A DNA stretch of 64,000 nucleotides from Bettongia penicillata ogilbyi (lineage: Eukaryota; Chordata; Mammalia; Diprotodontia; Potoroidae). Positions 1 through 15,600 of this stretch are shown one piece after another. Where the stretch lies: positions 651,636 to 715,635 of the forward strand of contig JAJHZJ010000023.1 in assembly GCA_023548195.1 (NCBI GenBank). Direction: 5' to 3'. The notes under the pieces were generated by a model. That model did no database searches, was not told where the DNA came from, and saw only the letters and a program-made list of their open reading frames with translations. The position numbers were made by a program, and so were the translations under genes. How positions within the stretch are numbered: the stretch's first letter is position 1; every line of letters begins with the position of its first letter.

Positions 1-2241
<2,241 letters not shown>

Positions 2242-2597
2242 ACCCAACTCCTCCTGTTCTCCTTGCTCCAGTTTGCTGTGGTAGAAAGTGGCCTGCTTTT
2301 GAAATGTGCCTTGGGTCCGTGCCAGATGGGGGAGGAGACCATCTCAAGAGGTCAGGGCACCGCTTCAAGTGTGTTCAGCCCCCGCCCCCAGGCACCAGGC
2401 CTACACCATCAGTGCCTGCTCCAATTCCCCCTGTCTCGCGGAAACTTGGTACATCTTCATTTCAGGTCCACAAATAGTGTAAGTTATGTTGGATCTGTTT
2501 AGCCAGCAGCATTTCTGGAGAAGGATTTAGAGTTGTTTTCCAACCCGTTTTCCAGTTTTTTTCCTCCTTTCTGATCCCAATTCTCAGCTCAGGGCAA

Positions 2598-2612
2598 AAT
2601 AAAAGCAATAAA
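2598..2612 (+). promoter_or_regulatory. SRPK3 polyadenylation signals
   Basis: Two AATAAA hexamers (2598-2603 and 2607-2612) lie about 360 bases after the SRPK3 stop. The 3' end is probably near 2,625-2,640. The 3' UTR between the stop and this point contains no obvious repeat. Confidence 0.7.
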
Positions 2613-2658
2613 GTTTTTCTTACTGCAGATCTCGCTTGGTGTGAAACTCATTTGTCAG

Positions 2659-3090
2659 TCTTGAGGCAAAATGCCTTCCACATTCAGAGAAAGAACTGCA
2701 AACTGGATCGCAGAATAAAGCAGACTATTTTCTCTTGTGTTGTTTTGTTTTGTTGGGGTTTTTCTCATGGTTTCTCCCATTTGTTCTAATTTTTCTATGC
2801 AACATGACTAATGTGAAAGTGTTTAATAAGAATGTATGTGTAGAACCCATGTAAGACTGCATGTCATCTGGGGGAGGGGTGGAAAATCTAAGACTTATGG
2901 AAGTGATGGTAGAAAATTGAAAACAAATAAAAAAAAGAATTTAAGGTCACCTCCATACCATAATAAGGGACAAGTAGGACTTTTATAAAATTAATTTTAA
3001 CTGTTTTGTCTATTTTTTATAACCTTCAGTTAAAGGTCTTTCCAACTATCGTTCCCTTTGTTGATTAAAAGAGACTAACATTTCTGATAC
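2659..3090 (+). mobile_element. L1 3'-end insertion with 17-bp target-site duplication
   Basis: The 17-mer TGAAACTCATTTGTCAG occurs perfectly at 2642-2658 and 3091-3107 and brackets this segment. The interior begins with the marsupial L1 3' UTR text (cacattcagagaaagaactg, then tctcatggtttctcccattt, aacatgactaatg) and has an A-rich tail near 2925-2940. About 150 bases of other sequence follow the tail before the second duplication, which is unusual. It lies between the convergent 3' ends of SRPK3 and IDH3G. Confidence 0.65.
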
Positions 3091-3342
3091 TGAAACTCAT
3101 TTGTCAGGCAGGCTTGGCTGGAGTCTAATGGGGCCCAGGAGTTGCAGGAACGAGAGGTTAGATACTGTCTGGATGGGGGAGACGGACACTGTCATGGGTC
3201 CGGCTTCCCACCCCCACCTTCACTGGGTGTTTATTAAAACATGACAGATGACATAGTGAGTGGCAAAGAGGGAGTATGGGGGCCCCCTTGGTACCAGGTT
3301 CAAACAGAAATACTCCAGGCAGGCTGGAAGAGGACACATTTG

Positions 3343-3348
3343 TTTATT
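3343..3348 (-). promoter_or_regulatory. IDH3G polyadenylation signal
   Basis: tttatt on the + strand is AATAAA on the gene strand, about 170 bases beyond the IDH3G stop. A second copy at 3230-3235 is a possible distal signal. Confidence 0.55.
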
Positions 3349-3518
3349 TTATGAGCTAAGAAGCAAGAGGAAAGGAATGCACACTTGGATCAAGGAGGAG
3401 GCACCCCCTCCCCAGACCTAGTGTTCTGACAAGCAGGTATTAGAGGCCAATAAATAAGCAGCGCAGCTGGAGGGGGTATGGGGGGGCGGGCAGAGCTTGG
3501 CTGGTAGGGCATCAAGGA

Positions 3519-3620
3519 CTAGACATCCATGGCCCGTCCATTGATGACTTTGATGTGACGGATGATGTCCTGGATCGCTTCTGAGGTGGTGCCTTGGCCC
3601 CCAATGTCTGGAGTGTGCAT
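3519..3620 (-). CDS. IDH3G: IDH3G exon 13 (C-terminus and stop)
   Basis: The acceptor on the gene strand is ctctttgcag. The exon encodes [18 protein letters not shown] then [15 protein letters not shown] and TAG (revcomp of 3519-3521). [10 protein letters not shown] is a conserved nucleotide-site segment of the IDH/IMDH family. Confidence 0.96.
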   Translation of the reverse strand: MHTPDIGGQGTTSEAIQDIIRHIKVINGRAMDV

Positions 3621-6600
3621 CTGCAAAGAGAAACCCACATAGGCAAGGAGCAAGTGAAACAGCCATCCAGGAAATAAGGCCCAAACTGCTAAGGGACTTT
3701 GTACACAGAAGCTGCCTGGAAGCCCAGGCCTCAGAGCTAGTAACAAGAAAACCATCCAGAGAGTTGGTGGAAGGCATGCAGGTCACAGTTCTGATTTAAA
3801 CCCAATGGATTCAATTCCTTAACTAAGATAGAAGACAAAACATGGAGAGGAACAAACAGCTTCAAAAATGTATACCCTGAAACCAGAACCTTAATCCCTT
3901 CCCTCTGGGAGCCTAGGGGGCAGGTGGTAGAATCATGGGGCAAGGGAGTAACTAAGCCTCACATTTTCATTGTCCATTGAGGCCAGGACAGCCTTCCGGA
4001 TCGAGGTGGCATATGAGTGGAGCCTGCGGAAGAGAGGAACCAAGGATTGAGAAAGATCTGAACTCTGACCGGTCCACAGGCACCAGGATAGAGAGGAGAC
4101 AAGACACAGAGTGCCCCATCGCATTCCACCTGTGCCAACATGAAAAACGAGGCCCAAAGCAGCCCAACTTACTTCAGATGGTCCAGCATCATGCAACTGG
4201 CCAACAGGGTGGCTGTAGGGTTAGCAATATTCTTATTGGCGATGCTTTTACCTGTGTTCCGAGTTGCCTGAAAGAAGACGGGCCAGGGATGTAAGGTGGT
4301 CTTTGGAAAGGGAACAATTCCAACTACTTCTCTCCCAATTCAATTGTAACCACTCACCGTCTCAAACACTGCATACACATGTCCATAATTTGCTCCAGCC
4401 ACAAGCCCGGGGCCCCCAACTAGGCCAGCGCAGACATTATTGACAATATTGCCATAAAGATTGGGCATTACCATGACATCAAACTGCTGGGGCCGAGATA
4501 CTAGCTGTAGACAAGAGAGCCTGAGTCAGAGAGAAATGTATCCAGTACCTGACATACTAGAAGAACCCTGGGCCAAGCACAGAGGTCTGGATTGTTCTCA
4601 GGGACGCCACAGGGGAAAGTAAAATAGACACAAAAAGCAAACTGCAAAAGACAATGGCAAGCGGAGGGGGAGATGTGGTCACTGTGTCAGTATAGGGAAT
4701 GAAGAAAGCTCAATTCCTCCTTCCTCCATGGGCCCACAATGGCTAAAATAGAGCACCAGAAAGTCTGAATAACAAAACACACTCACATTTAAACTCAAAT
4801 GTCAAAGTGAGCCAACTCAAAGCTGAATCAAAATGAATCATGGTTTAATGGAAAATGCTGGTTCCCAGCTCTGGGGTTTGGTCCTGGCTTTTCCAATAAC
4901 CAGCTCGTTGCCCTTCAAATCAGAGAACCAGAACATGGCAGAGCTGAGAAAGCTCATCTAAACTCAACTGAGGCACTTACCCCAAGCCACCCAGTTAGGG
5001 AGTGCAGGGTCAGGCCCAGCACAGAACAGCCTTCCAGCATGCTTTCTGCTACATTGTGGGGTGGGGGTGGGGAGGTGGGGATGGAAGTCTGGTGAATCTC
5101 TGAGCTTCAGCAACAGCATCTGTAGGACTGATGAGCTAGATTAAGATGATCCATCCCTGCAGCCTTTTCCAGCTCTATCATCCAAGGGCTACAATTGGAA
5201 GGGTTATGGATCTATGGCCAACATCTCAGAGACACCCTAAACTAGAGCCAGTGTATAATTCTGGGTCCTAGGGCTGGTCAGAGAGTAGGGCAGGCTAGGG
5301 AGGTGGGCCCAGGAGCCAAGTACCTGCATTGTGGTGTTATCCACAATCATGCTCTCAAAAGTGATGTTGGGATAGCCTGCAGCCACATCCTTACAGCACT
5401 GGAGAAAGAGGCCATCTCCCAGTTTCCTATGAGGACAGAAAGTCTGCTTAATCACAAGAACTATAACATTCATTGAAGTGAGAGTGAGGATTGAAACAGG
5501 AGACCTGGATTCTAGTCCTGGTTCTACAGTCAGCTTGCTGTACGACCTTGGGCAATTCCTTTCCCTCTCTGGGACTCAGTTTCCTCATCTGTAAAATGAA
5601 GTTGGGCTAGATTTTTCAATGGGCCCTATGACCTGGATCAGGGGAATGGCATTCAAGTTGGGAAGAGGGGGTGGAAAAATGGGGAGAAATAGCATGAAAG
5701 GAATGGGCAGGGGCAGCAGTAAATGAATCAGTTGTCATCAGTCCCCCTTCCCCACCCCCTCATCCCTACATGATGTTGGCCTTGTGCACGGCAGTCACTT
5801 TCTTTCGCCCAGTTTCCTGGGCCAGTCGGAAAGCGTACTCAGCGATGCGCAGGGACTTGGCCTTGGTGATGATCTTCAAGCTCTCCACCACGCCTGAAAC
5901 ACTCTGTGGGGATAAAAGGGTGGGAATGATTCCTCCTCCCTTGGGAAGCCTTCAGTTCCTTAGGGGGGCAGAGAAAGGAGGGCACTCATCTACTTCTAAT
6001 CCAATTCAAGGGTCTACGGAGATCCTAGCCTGGCCAGAAGAAAGAAAGGATATAAACCTTCACGGCAGAGAGCCCAGCAGTAAAGAACTGGTGCCTCAAT
6101 GTCTCATCTAGTGGCCTAGACAGGGGTAAGGTTGGTTTTGTAAACTGACTTACCAGAACACATTTCTCCATACGTACAAGCACACTGACCCATAGAGGCT
6201 GCCCCAGTTCAGACCACCAGGGAATTTTTGTGGAATCACCCTTGGAGACGGTTTAGGCCGGGGACTCAAGAAATGGTCTTTTCCATTCCTCTCTGAGAAC
6301 ACTGTATGATTCTAGAAGGTGCTTACTCTCTTTGCCAATCTCACACTTGGCTACCAACAACTCAGGGATACTGGTCTTCAGGTGATCAATTCAACGCCAT
6401 TCAAAATCATCTATTACAAGCTCAAAGAGGAATATTTCTATGTTCCAGGCCAATACTGAGTTGCCTCATGGCAATCAGTACAGAGCAGGGGTAGGGAACC
6501 TTTGGCCCTGAGGTCACATGTAGCCTTCTAGGTCCCTGGGTGCAGTCTTTTGACTGAATCCAAATTTGACAGAACAAATCCTTTTATGAAGGGGATTTGT

Positions 6601-9600
6601 CCTGTGAAGTTGGGATCTAGTCAAAGGGCTGCACTTGAAGACCACATGTGGCCTCAAGGCCCCAGCTTCCCCACCCCTGGCATACAGCCTTTCAAAGGCA
6701 CTGTTCTGAAGGCCAATGTTCACTGGGCTGTTTGCAGTTCTAGTGAGTTTGTTCAAAAACAAAAACAAATAAAATGGCTGCTGAGTCGTCTAGGTTACTT
6801 CTCTCTATACTTACTCTAGCCCTTAGGCTGAGGTAGTGCTCCCCCTCCTGCTCCAGCCTCTACACTGAAAGAGCCCCAAATGGAAGAAGGGCCATTAGGA
6901 AAGCTGGCTGCCAAGTCTGGCTCTGCTCCTAATCCTTTTTTTCTGGCAAATGTTTAAAAATTTTAAACTTAAATACAAAACAAGAAAAGGGGGAAAAATT
7001 GCCATGTACACAGCAGAACACAACAGGATTCAATATAAAACACATTTCCATTTCAAGAAAACTTTCATAATATAGTAAGTATTACATGTTGCTTTCCAAG
7101 CTCCCCAGCTTTTCTTTGTTTCCTTTTAGTTTTCTTCTTCTCTGCTGCGCACTTTTTACTTTATTTTTTTTCCTGCCTCTCCGCCTACCCCCTGCCACCC
7201 CCAGCTACAATTAAGCACATATTTATTTCTATACACACACACACATCATAGATACCTATAAACATACATACACACACACACACACGCACGTGTAGAACTG
7301 TACTATACAGATTTCCACTTGTCATCTCTTTCTCTGAAGGTGGATAGCATGTTCCTTCATAAGTCCAAATCTTTCCATGTGTTTCCAAGTCAATCAAGTC
7401 ATCATTTCCTATACCACCACACTATTCCAACACAATCACATCCTACTGAGAGACTGTCTATGAAAGTGTCCCCCCAGAATTTTCTACATTCTTTCTATTC
7501 TTGACTGCATTGGTTTTATTTACACAAGAAATTTTTAATTTGAAGTGATAAAAATTAACCATTTTGTACTTCAATAATGCTCTCTCCCATATAGTTTAAG
7601 ATATGATACTGCTGAATCTACTTCCTTTACATCTTTTTTCTCTGGTTTCTTTGAAGTTTCTGACCTTTTCTTCTTCCAAATGAACATGGGTATTATTTTT
7701 TCTAACTCAGTAAGATAATTTTTTAGTATCTGCTCCTAATTCAGCAGGCTGCTCCAGATGGGTCAGTTTTATAAGGATCCTGCTTACAGGAATGCTCAGT
7801 TCATGAGAAACATAATGAAGCTATGTCTTGACAGGCCCAGGTATTGACTATTGCATCAGGGCCAGGCAGGCACTCTAGGAGCAATGGGAAAACTGAAGTC
7901 ATGGTTTCACAAAAGGTGGTATGGGCAAACTTCGGAAAACCCTGATTTTTCCTCCCAATAAAAAGGCCAGCTCCCTGTCCCCAGATACCCAAAGGTCTAT
8001 TATATCATTGAGAGAGCATCAAGATGTTACACAAACTGGCAATCTGGGACCCCACCTGTACCCATGATCAAAACAGGATCAAGAGAAACTATGATGGGAA
8101 AAGCTGGAGAGGACCATTGTGCAATTCCCAGCCCAGAATTTGGCATACATCTACAAACTATCCCATAAGAGTGGGATATATAGTATAGTATGTTCTTCCA
8201 GTCCTTGAAGACACCTAACTAGTTCAAAAGGATTTTTGTGTAAGTAACTAGCTTGTGGAAGCAAACCAAAATGTTTGCAAGGCCAAACTGGAACAGAAAG
8301 ATACAAAACAAAATCATGGAAAGCATGACTACTAGAAGCACCAACGTAGACTCCCCAGATGAGGCTGGTTGGGAGAGGAACCCCAAAGGCACTGCTTACT
8401 CTCTGCCCACTCAGGATTCTTCCTCTCTTTCTGCCAAAATCCATGCTTCACTGACTTCCAGAAGGTCCCAGCTGGGCAGTCTCCATTGATACACTCCTGA
8501 TAACCCAGGGTTTCTTAAGCTTTTTCTACCTGCGCCCCCTTCAGCACTTCTTAAACTGTGGGTCTCAGACCCCTAGAAGGTTGGTCTAACCTAGATTTCT
8601 GGAGGATCTTTCCTTGAAAACGCAGCTCATTGGCTTGGGGGTATGGGTTTTATCTCCTTAATGATGGGGCTAAATGTTGAATTATAAATTGTGGAAGCTC
8701 AGTTTCTTATGTTGGACTTTCTTTTCCTTTTGGTGAACAGTAAAAAGGAATTCTCCTTTTTCGAGCATGAATTTTCACTTATTTGGCATGTTTAACAAAG
8801 TGACACCACTGCTGTAGAAAAGTCTGTGAGCCACTGGTTCTAATCTGCCAAGCCTAAAAGACACCAAGCTTGCCAGACTTTTGGAACACTGTAAAAGCAG
8901 CATATACCCACAGAAAGGCTCTCAATAGTTCTGCTAAAGAATTGGAAAAGAAAGGAGACTCTCATCAATAGTTATGCCTGCTGGGAATGTTGGGAGTCTA
9001 GAAAGTCACTCTAAAATACTCTATGGCTCTCTACTTCCATCTCTCTGAAGAAGTTACCGGGGGCTTCACCTGGATGAATTCTACATGGAGGAATAATTTC
9101 CCCAAGACAAGAAGAAGAGCCCCAAGGGCAGTACAGCTGAGCCTAGGTCCATCATCACTTCATTGATCGTAGTTGGGGATGAAAGGAATGGATGGGGAGG
9201 AAGAGGTCTCACCTCATGTTCCAGGCTGCTGTACTCGCCCTCTGTGTTCTCCCTAACAATGAGGATGTCTATGTCTTTGTGGCGAGTCACCACGCCTGGC
9301 AGACTCTTACAGTGGATGACATTGGCATAGAGGTCTAAGCTGGTGCTAGAGATGAAGGGAGAATGAAGACAAGGTTCATACACTCAGCAGGCAACTGCCA
9401 ACCTTTTCCTCCCACCCCCGCAACATGTAAGATGCTGGCTCTTACCGGAGAATGTTGTTACGGGACTTATAAGATGGTGGCAGATTGTGGTTGGTTTCGA
9501 TGTTTCCTAGGGATTACAAGCAAGATAGTCAACTTGGGGGGACAGAGAAAGAGGCAACCAGTGGAGTCAAAAGCTATTTCCACCAACCTAGTTCCTGAAA

Positions 9601-12600
9601 GCTAAAGGTCTAGCTCTGAAATTTCTCTTTCTCAAAGCAGAGGGAGAGAAATGCTTCTGTGCAAGTGACTGGTGAAAAAGGGCAAGTCCTAAACTATCTG
9701 GGCACTGCCTCCCTCATGGGCATTTCTTTCCCATCTAGCTCCTAGCCCTGCTGCTTCCAGGGGTACCTCCAGGGTACCAGGATCCCTGAGAGAACCAGGA
9801 ACAACAGGCAGGGTCAGTATCAATAAGATATAGTTTCACAGGGATCAATGAAACTCCTGGAACTAGGTAAAACAAACAAAAACAGCCCCAAGTATGGGAC
9901 AGGGCAGATCTGGCTTGACATCAGTTCCTATGACTTAGGGGTTTTCTCTGACTACAAGCTCAGTATGAGTCAATGTGACATGACTGCCAATAAAACGAAT
10001 GAAATCTGAGGCTGTATTAATAGAAACATCTCATCCCAAACAAGGAAGGGAAGAGTCCCTCTGCATTCAATGTCAGCAGAGGCTGACTGGGGCAGGGTAC
10101 TACACTATGGCAAGAGTAGGTGGAGAAGATGCAGAATATTTAGCCAGGAGAAGAGAAGACTTCCAAGAAATACCAGCTCTGCCCTTAAATAGTCAAGGAA
10201 TTGTCACATGAAAAGGGGAACAAGGGTAGCCTAGTTAGCCCAATGGGCAGAACGAGCAGGGAACCCCCTATCACCAGAGGCAAGTCCTGTACTGACTGGG
10301 AGGTTTAATAAAGTGTGTCCCATATGTAGTGCCCTTGGCTCTAGGCTAGAGACACACAAAGATGTAAGAAAATAATCCCTGACCTTGAGATACCTCTAAG
10401 CTAAAATAGATGGGTCCAGACGACCACTGAGGTCCCTTTCAACTCTTGAGATTCTTAGATTCTGTATTACAGGGTCCTGGAACCCAGGAATCTTGCCTCC
10501 TAATCTGCTGCCCTCCCTAACTGCCCTACCAGCACTTGAAGGGAAAGGGGCAGGGGCAGTTAAGTGGTGAAGTGGCTCGAGCACTGGCCCTGGAGTCGGG
10601 AGGACCTGAAGTCAAATCCAATACCAGACACGGCCTAGTTGTGTGACTCCAGGCAAGAGAAGAAAGAAAGGTAAGAAAGAAGAAAGTGATGGGGTTCATC
10701 TTCCTCATCTCCCTGCACCACACACATATTCACAGTTGAGAATCAGGCTTACCCTTCAACGCTACACGATTACGTCGGATAGCCATGATGGCATTGCGGA
10801 TGTCTTCTTCATCAGCATTAGAGCTCACTTGTACCTCTTCAAAATCCACAGGCACACAGGCGTGTCTGGGGCAAAGAAAGGAGTGTGGCATGGGTAGCAC
10901 CAGTCATTCCAGGAGGCCCTCCCTGATTCCTCAACTCTTCCACCTACCCAGTCCCCAAGGGATCATCAGATTTCAGGACAACTCATCAGGAAGCCTCAAC
11001 ATTCTCCTGATTTCCCAATGGATTACCCTTTCTCTGGCTCCCAAGGCTCTTAGGCAGTTTGGGGCCCCTCTCCAATCAGAGCAACATTCACCAATAGAGA
11101 ATTGCATCTTCCTGTTTCCATAACAGTGAAGTGGAGGCATAGCCTGAACACAGCAGGTGCTCAGAATGCTTTGCAAAATGAAACTGCTGCACCTTGGATC
11201 AGCCCAAGCACACCATCCCAGGACCAGCCTCTGGGGCAGGTGTCAAGCACAGCAAGACAGGTGAGAAACAGTGGAGACAGAGCAAACCCACCCATCAACA
11301 GGTACCTCCTGCTTTAACCAAACTCAATCAGGGAAAATCCTGTTTTAGTCAAAAGCAGGTTCATTTGAGGGGCTGGTGGCTTAGGGAGAAAGAACAGAGA
11401 TTGTTCAGTCTTTACAAAAGTAGTTCATGCAGGGATCTTTTCAATAATCCCCTGTGCCTCAGTTTCCTCATCTGTCAAATATACCTTCCCTATGGTTGGG
11501 AAAACCCACTTAGTCCAACTTCTTATTTTATACACGGCAGAAATGAGCCCAAAGGAGATGAAGTGAACTGATTACAGAGAAAGGGCCAGGTCTAGAAGCC
11601 AGCTCCTTTGGGGTGGGGGGGGGTGGGAGTGGGGGTCATCAGTTCCCACATTCTTTCTTCAATGAGGAAGGCCTAAAGCGCTTCCCTCTGCGTGAGATCC
11701 AGCTTTTCGGGCCCCTAGACATCTAGAGCCTCTAGACCAGGGTCTAGTCAAAGCCCAGCTCTGGCTTCTCCAGTTACCTACCCACCAATTTCACTGGAAT
11801 CTCTGAGGGCTCTGCTGGCTCAAACATTCTCCAAACTATGCCAGCTAAATGTGAGGAAGGTGTGTCAGGTTAGGAGCACAGAGAGGAGACAGAGGGTTGG
11901 GAGGAAACAAAGAGTCAGCTCCATACCTGAACACAGACTTGACATGCAGCATGAGTTCAGGCCCAATGCCATCCCCAGGAATCATGGTCACGGTGTGTCG
12001 GCCTCCATACTTGGCAGACGGAGGCTGTGGGAAGGAAGTCAAGGGACTTAGGGGAATGCCTCAGCCCTTACCCTCATCCCTTACCCTCTTTCATTAGGCA
12101 CTAGGTCCCTGACCCGGGCTGTAAGAAGAGAGGGAGTTACCCATAAAAACCTATCCCTTAGCAGGTGGTATGTGCCCACCATGCCCTGATTGGGAATGGA
12201 TGGTACAGAGGCTGAGGGACCATCCTGGGGTGGGGAGAGACACCAGGACACTTCTAGTATTGGCAGTGGGGTTTTTTAGCCCCAGCAAAATTCAGACTAG
12301 CTCTCCCACCCCACCCACCCCAAGGGTAAAGAGTCCATCACCAGGGCATGCCCAAACCATTTCTGGCTAAGCTGGCAACAGAATACCCTTCTATTCCCAT
12401 GGGTGGAGGCAATGTTCTGCCCACTGAAGTGCCCACCACACTCCTCACAGGGGACGATTCTGAGTCAAGTGCTGCCTGGCCTCCCCTATCACTGAAGAGA
12501 AATGAGAGACTGGTGAGAAGCCAGGTTGGGCACCTGGGGAAAGCAGAGAAAGGGGCAGATGTGTCAACCCTCAAACCCAGAAAGGAGGAGGGTGGTGATG

Positions 12601-15600
12601 GTGAGCAGGACCCTGTGCCTACCCAAAACCCATCTCCAACCAGAAGCAGGAAAAATGATACTCACAATTGTTTGCTGTTAGTGCCCGGAACAGGAAAAAA
12701 AACAACAAAAAAGGATGGGGTAAAAAGGGAGGAGACAAAACAGCAGAAGTTAGAGTAGTCACCCTGTGAGGCCTGGCTACTGCTGCTGACCATCTGGGGG
12801 TAGGGCTGGGGATCATCAAGACTGGCACTCCCTGACAAAGCACCACCTCCCCTCCCCAACCCATTCAACACTGGCTGGCCCTGTACAGTAGGATGCAGGG
12901 CTGGGCAAGGTGGCATGGGGCTCTTTGAGGGGCAGCCTGCGAGGGGGGCCCAGCCCCACTCTAAGTGGGAAACCCAGAGAGGCTTCAAGCTGCCTCTTTG
13001 GAAGCTCCTGTCAAACATGCTGCAGGGAAGAGGGAGGGCAAAGGGTAGGGGGAAAGCAGAACCCTGGAGGCTGGCTACAGCTCAGCAGGCACCCAGAAAG
13101 ACTGAGGTAAGGAGAATTTGCACACATGCAAGACAGACACTTACTGAGGAGAAGCCCCTCCAGCTGGCCTCTCGGGCAACTAAAACCTGGAAAACAAAAA
13201 CCAGACCCAAGCTTCTATTATCTACTATGCCATTCCCTAGGGGAGGAATTGGGGTCAGGGGCTGGGTTTTGTTTGGCCTCCTTCCTTAGGACCCCTGCAA
13301 TTAGATATGGTTATCTAGCACTTGACTAGCTACAGGTTAATGTTACCCTCTCACTGTTTCTGGGGTGTGTATGACTTGACTCCCAAGAGGTGGCACTCCA
13401 CACAACAGCTACATGTACACTGCAAAGAGTGAGAATCTGAGAATTTGGAGGCTAACCTCCTCATGCTACAAAGGAGGTAACTGAGATTCAGAGAGGGAGA
13501 GAGACTTGCCCCAGGTCACTGGCAGAGCTGGGGCTAGAACTTTCCCATGATGCCACTGCCTCTAAGGAGTCAGTTACCAAATGTAAGAGCTGCACTGTGC
13601 CTTTGGTGTTAGGAAGGAGAAGGCCCAGGGAGCCCCAACCATGGGCCCAGCCCTGCGCCAACAGGGTAATAATGACTTTGCTATCTTTGGCACTTCCTTC
13701 ACGGCTATGATCGCTGCCTTCCTTTCTTTATTCTAAGGAAATTATTTATTTTAAATAGCCCCCTTTCATGCATGGGGTTTACTTTCGAAAGGGGAGCACG
13801 TGTAGACTGGAAGTTCATCAGGGGCCATATCCACATACTAAACGAGCACTGCATCAGACCACAAGTGCTGACTGGAAAGGAACCGCTCTTTTCAAGGCTG
13901 TTGGCCCAGTTCTCTTCAGGATTAGAACAGGCTGCAAGAGGCAAGATGCCCCTGCCCTGTCAGGTCAGCGTACCACCTGTCTCCTAGCTTTCCCTGCAAA
14001 CCCTCCTTCCCCCTGTAATCAGAGATGGAGGAAACCCGGGGCTGGGGCCAGAATCCCTACCAGGCCAAGGGCTCTTTTGGTTTTTCCAAAGAAGAACTAG
14101 CTCCCCCACCCTAACAAGCCGAGGAACCCTTTCTGGTCTAGCTAAAAGCATCTCCCTTGGTCTATTCCATCTCCAAGCCCAGTTTCGAAAACCAAAAAAT
14201 CAGGCCAAGATAAGCAAAGCCAATTAGGAGCAATTAGGAAGCTAACTGGAAAGGAAAATAAATCACATGACAGGCTAAGGCCCAAGAGAAAGGACTAGAG
14301 ACCAGTTGGGCTGATCTCCTCTAGCTCTACACAGCTGAAAACACATGCCCTCAGGTAGGGCAGGCCCCCTGGTGAATGATTCCCTCAGGATAGCAGGGAG
14401 CCTTGCATGTCCTCATCCCTGTTTGGGTGCAGTTCTGATCCCCCCTCCTCTCAATTCTTTCTTTCTCTTCCATATTCACCCAAGGGGGAAGGGAGCAAAC
14501 AGATTTCAATCAGAGGCCAGTAAGAATGCCCAGGTTCTCCCCTCCCTCTGATGCCACCTGCTTGTCTTTGGGGGCACATAGCTCTAACTATATTATAAGT
14601 AAACTAGGAGGTGACATTGTTGTATACTCATTGCACAGAAGGCCCCCTGTTGAGCTAGGACACTGAGTTCCAAATGATATAGTCCATGTCCTCATGAGGA
14701 TCTGGAGCAACAGGAATTTCACCAGGATTATTTGTGAACAGAAATGGGCACTTTATTATACATAGATCTGTACTGTTCACTGATGGCTCATGTCCATCAA
14801 ATCCAGAAACATTTCTGAAACAAGGTGTCTCAATTCCCTGACAAGGCTGTAAGCATCCCTTGGATGACCCCCAACCATAGGCAAGGGCTAAGGTTGGGAA
14901 AAAGTAGGGATTACAAAGGCTTCATGCAAAAATAAAGTTTTTGGGAGCATCTCAGTGGTTAGTGAAGTCAGTCTTCTAATGAACTGCTTATAATGTACAA
15001 AAAGGGAAAAGGCCCAGGAAGGAGCCTTTCCCTTTAGCCATCACGAAACCATCCTCACAAGCTGCTAACCTGCTCTACAGAAAGGCTGGGATGGCTGTCT
15101 CAACCTTCAGGAAAATGATTTCTCTCACAGTAACAGAACTCCATGACCTATAGAGATAAAACATCATGCTCACTTGTGCTCCTTATATAAAAACTATCGC
15201 AATCCAAACCCACACAGAAATTATTTCTGGATAAGAAACTATCCACTTGCCCAAAGAACCCACTCCCCCACCTCCACCCCCAATGGATTATCCATGGAAA
15301 AGCCTTAATCCTGCCAAATGAGGTGCCAGTTCTTCCTCAAGCCTTTGTACACTGATAAATTACCCAGAAAAGAACATCCCACAGCAAATTTAGTACTATG
15401 AGACCAAAGAAAGAATGGCCGAAGGGCAACATAGTAGACTGGAGTCAAGAATTCTGGCCTTGAATTCAGGCTCTGAAACTTAGCAGCCCTGGCACCACTG
15501 GCAAGTCACACCACCCCCTGAAAGTCAGTTTCCTCATCTTTCACATGGGGATCACAATACCTGACCTACCTCCCAGGACCTACTTTGTAAACCCTAATGC

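Noticed and set aside
12348..12758. 136-codon plus-strand frame in IDH3G intron 3
   Set aside because: Low-complexity, lysine-rich toward the end, overlaps the microexon region in antisense; no family resemblance.
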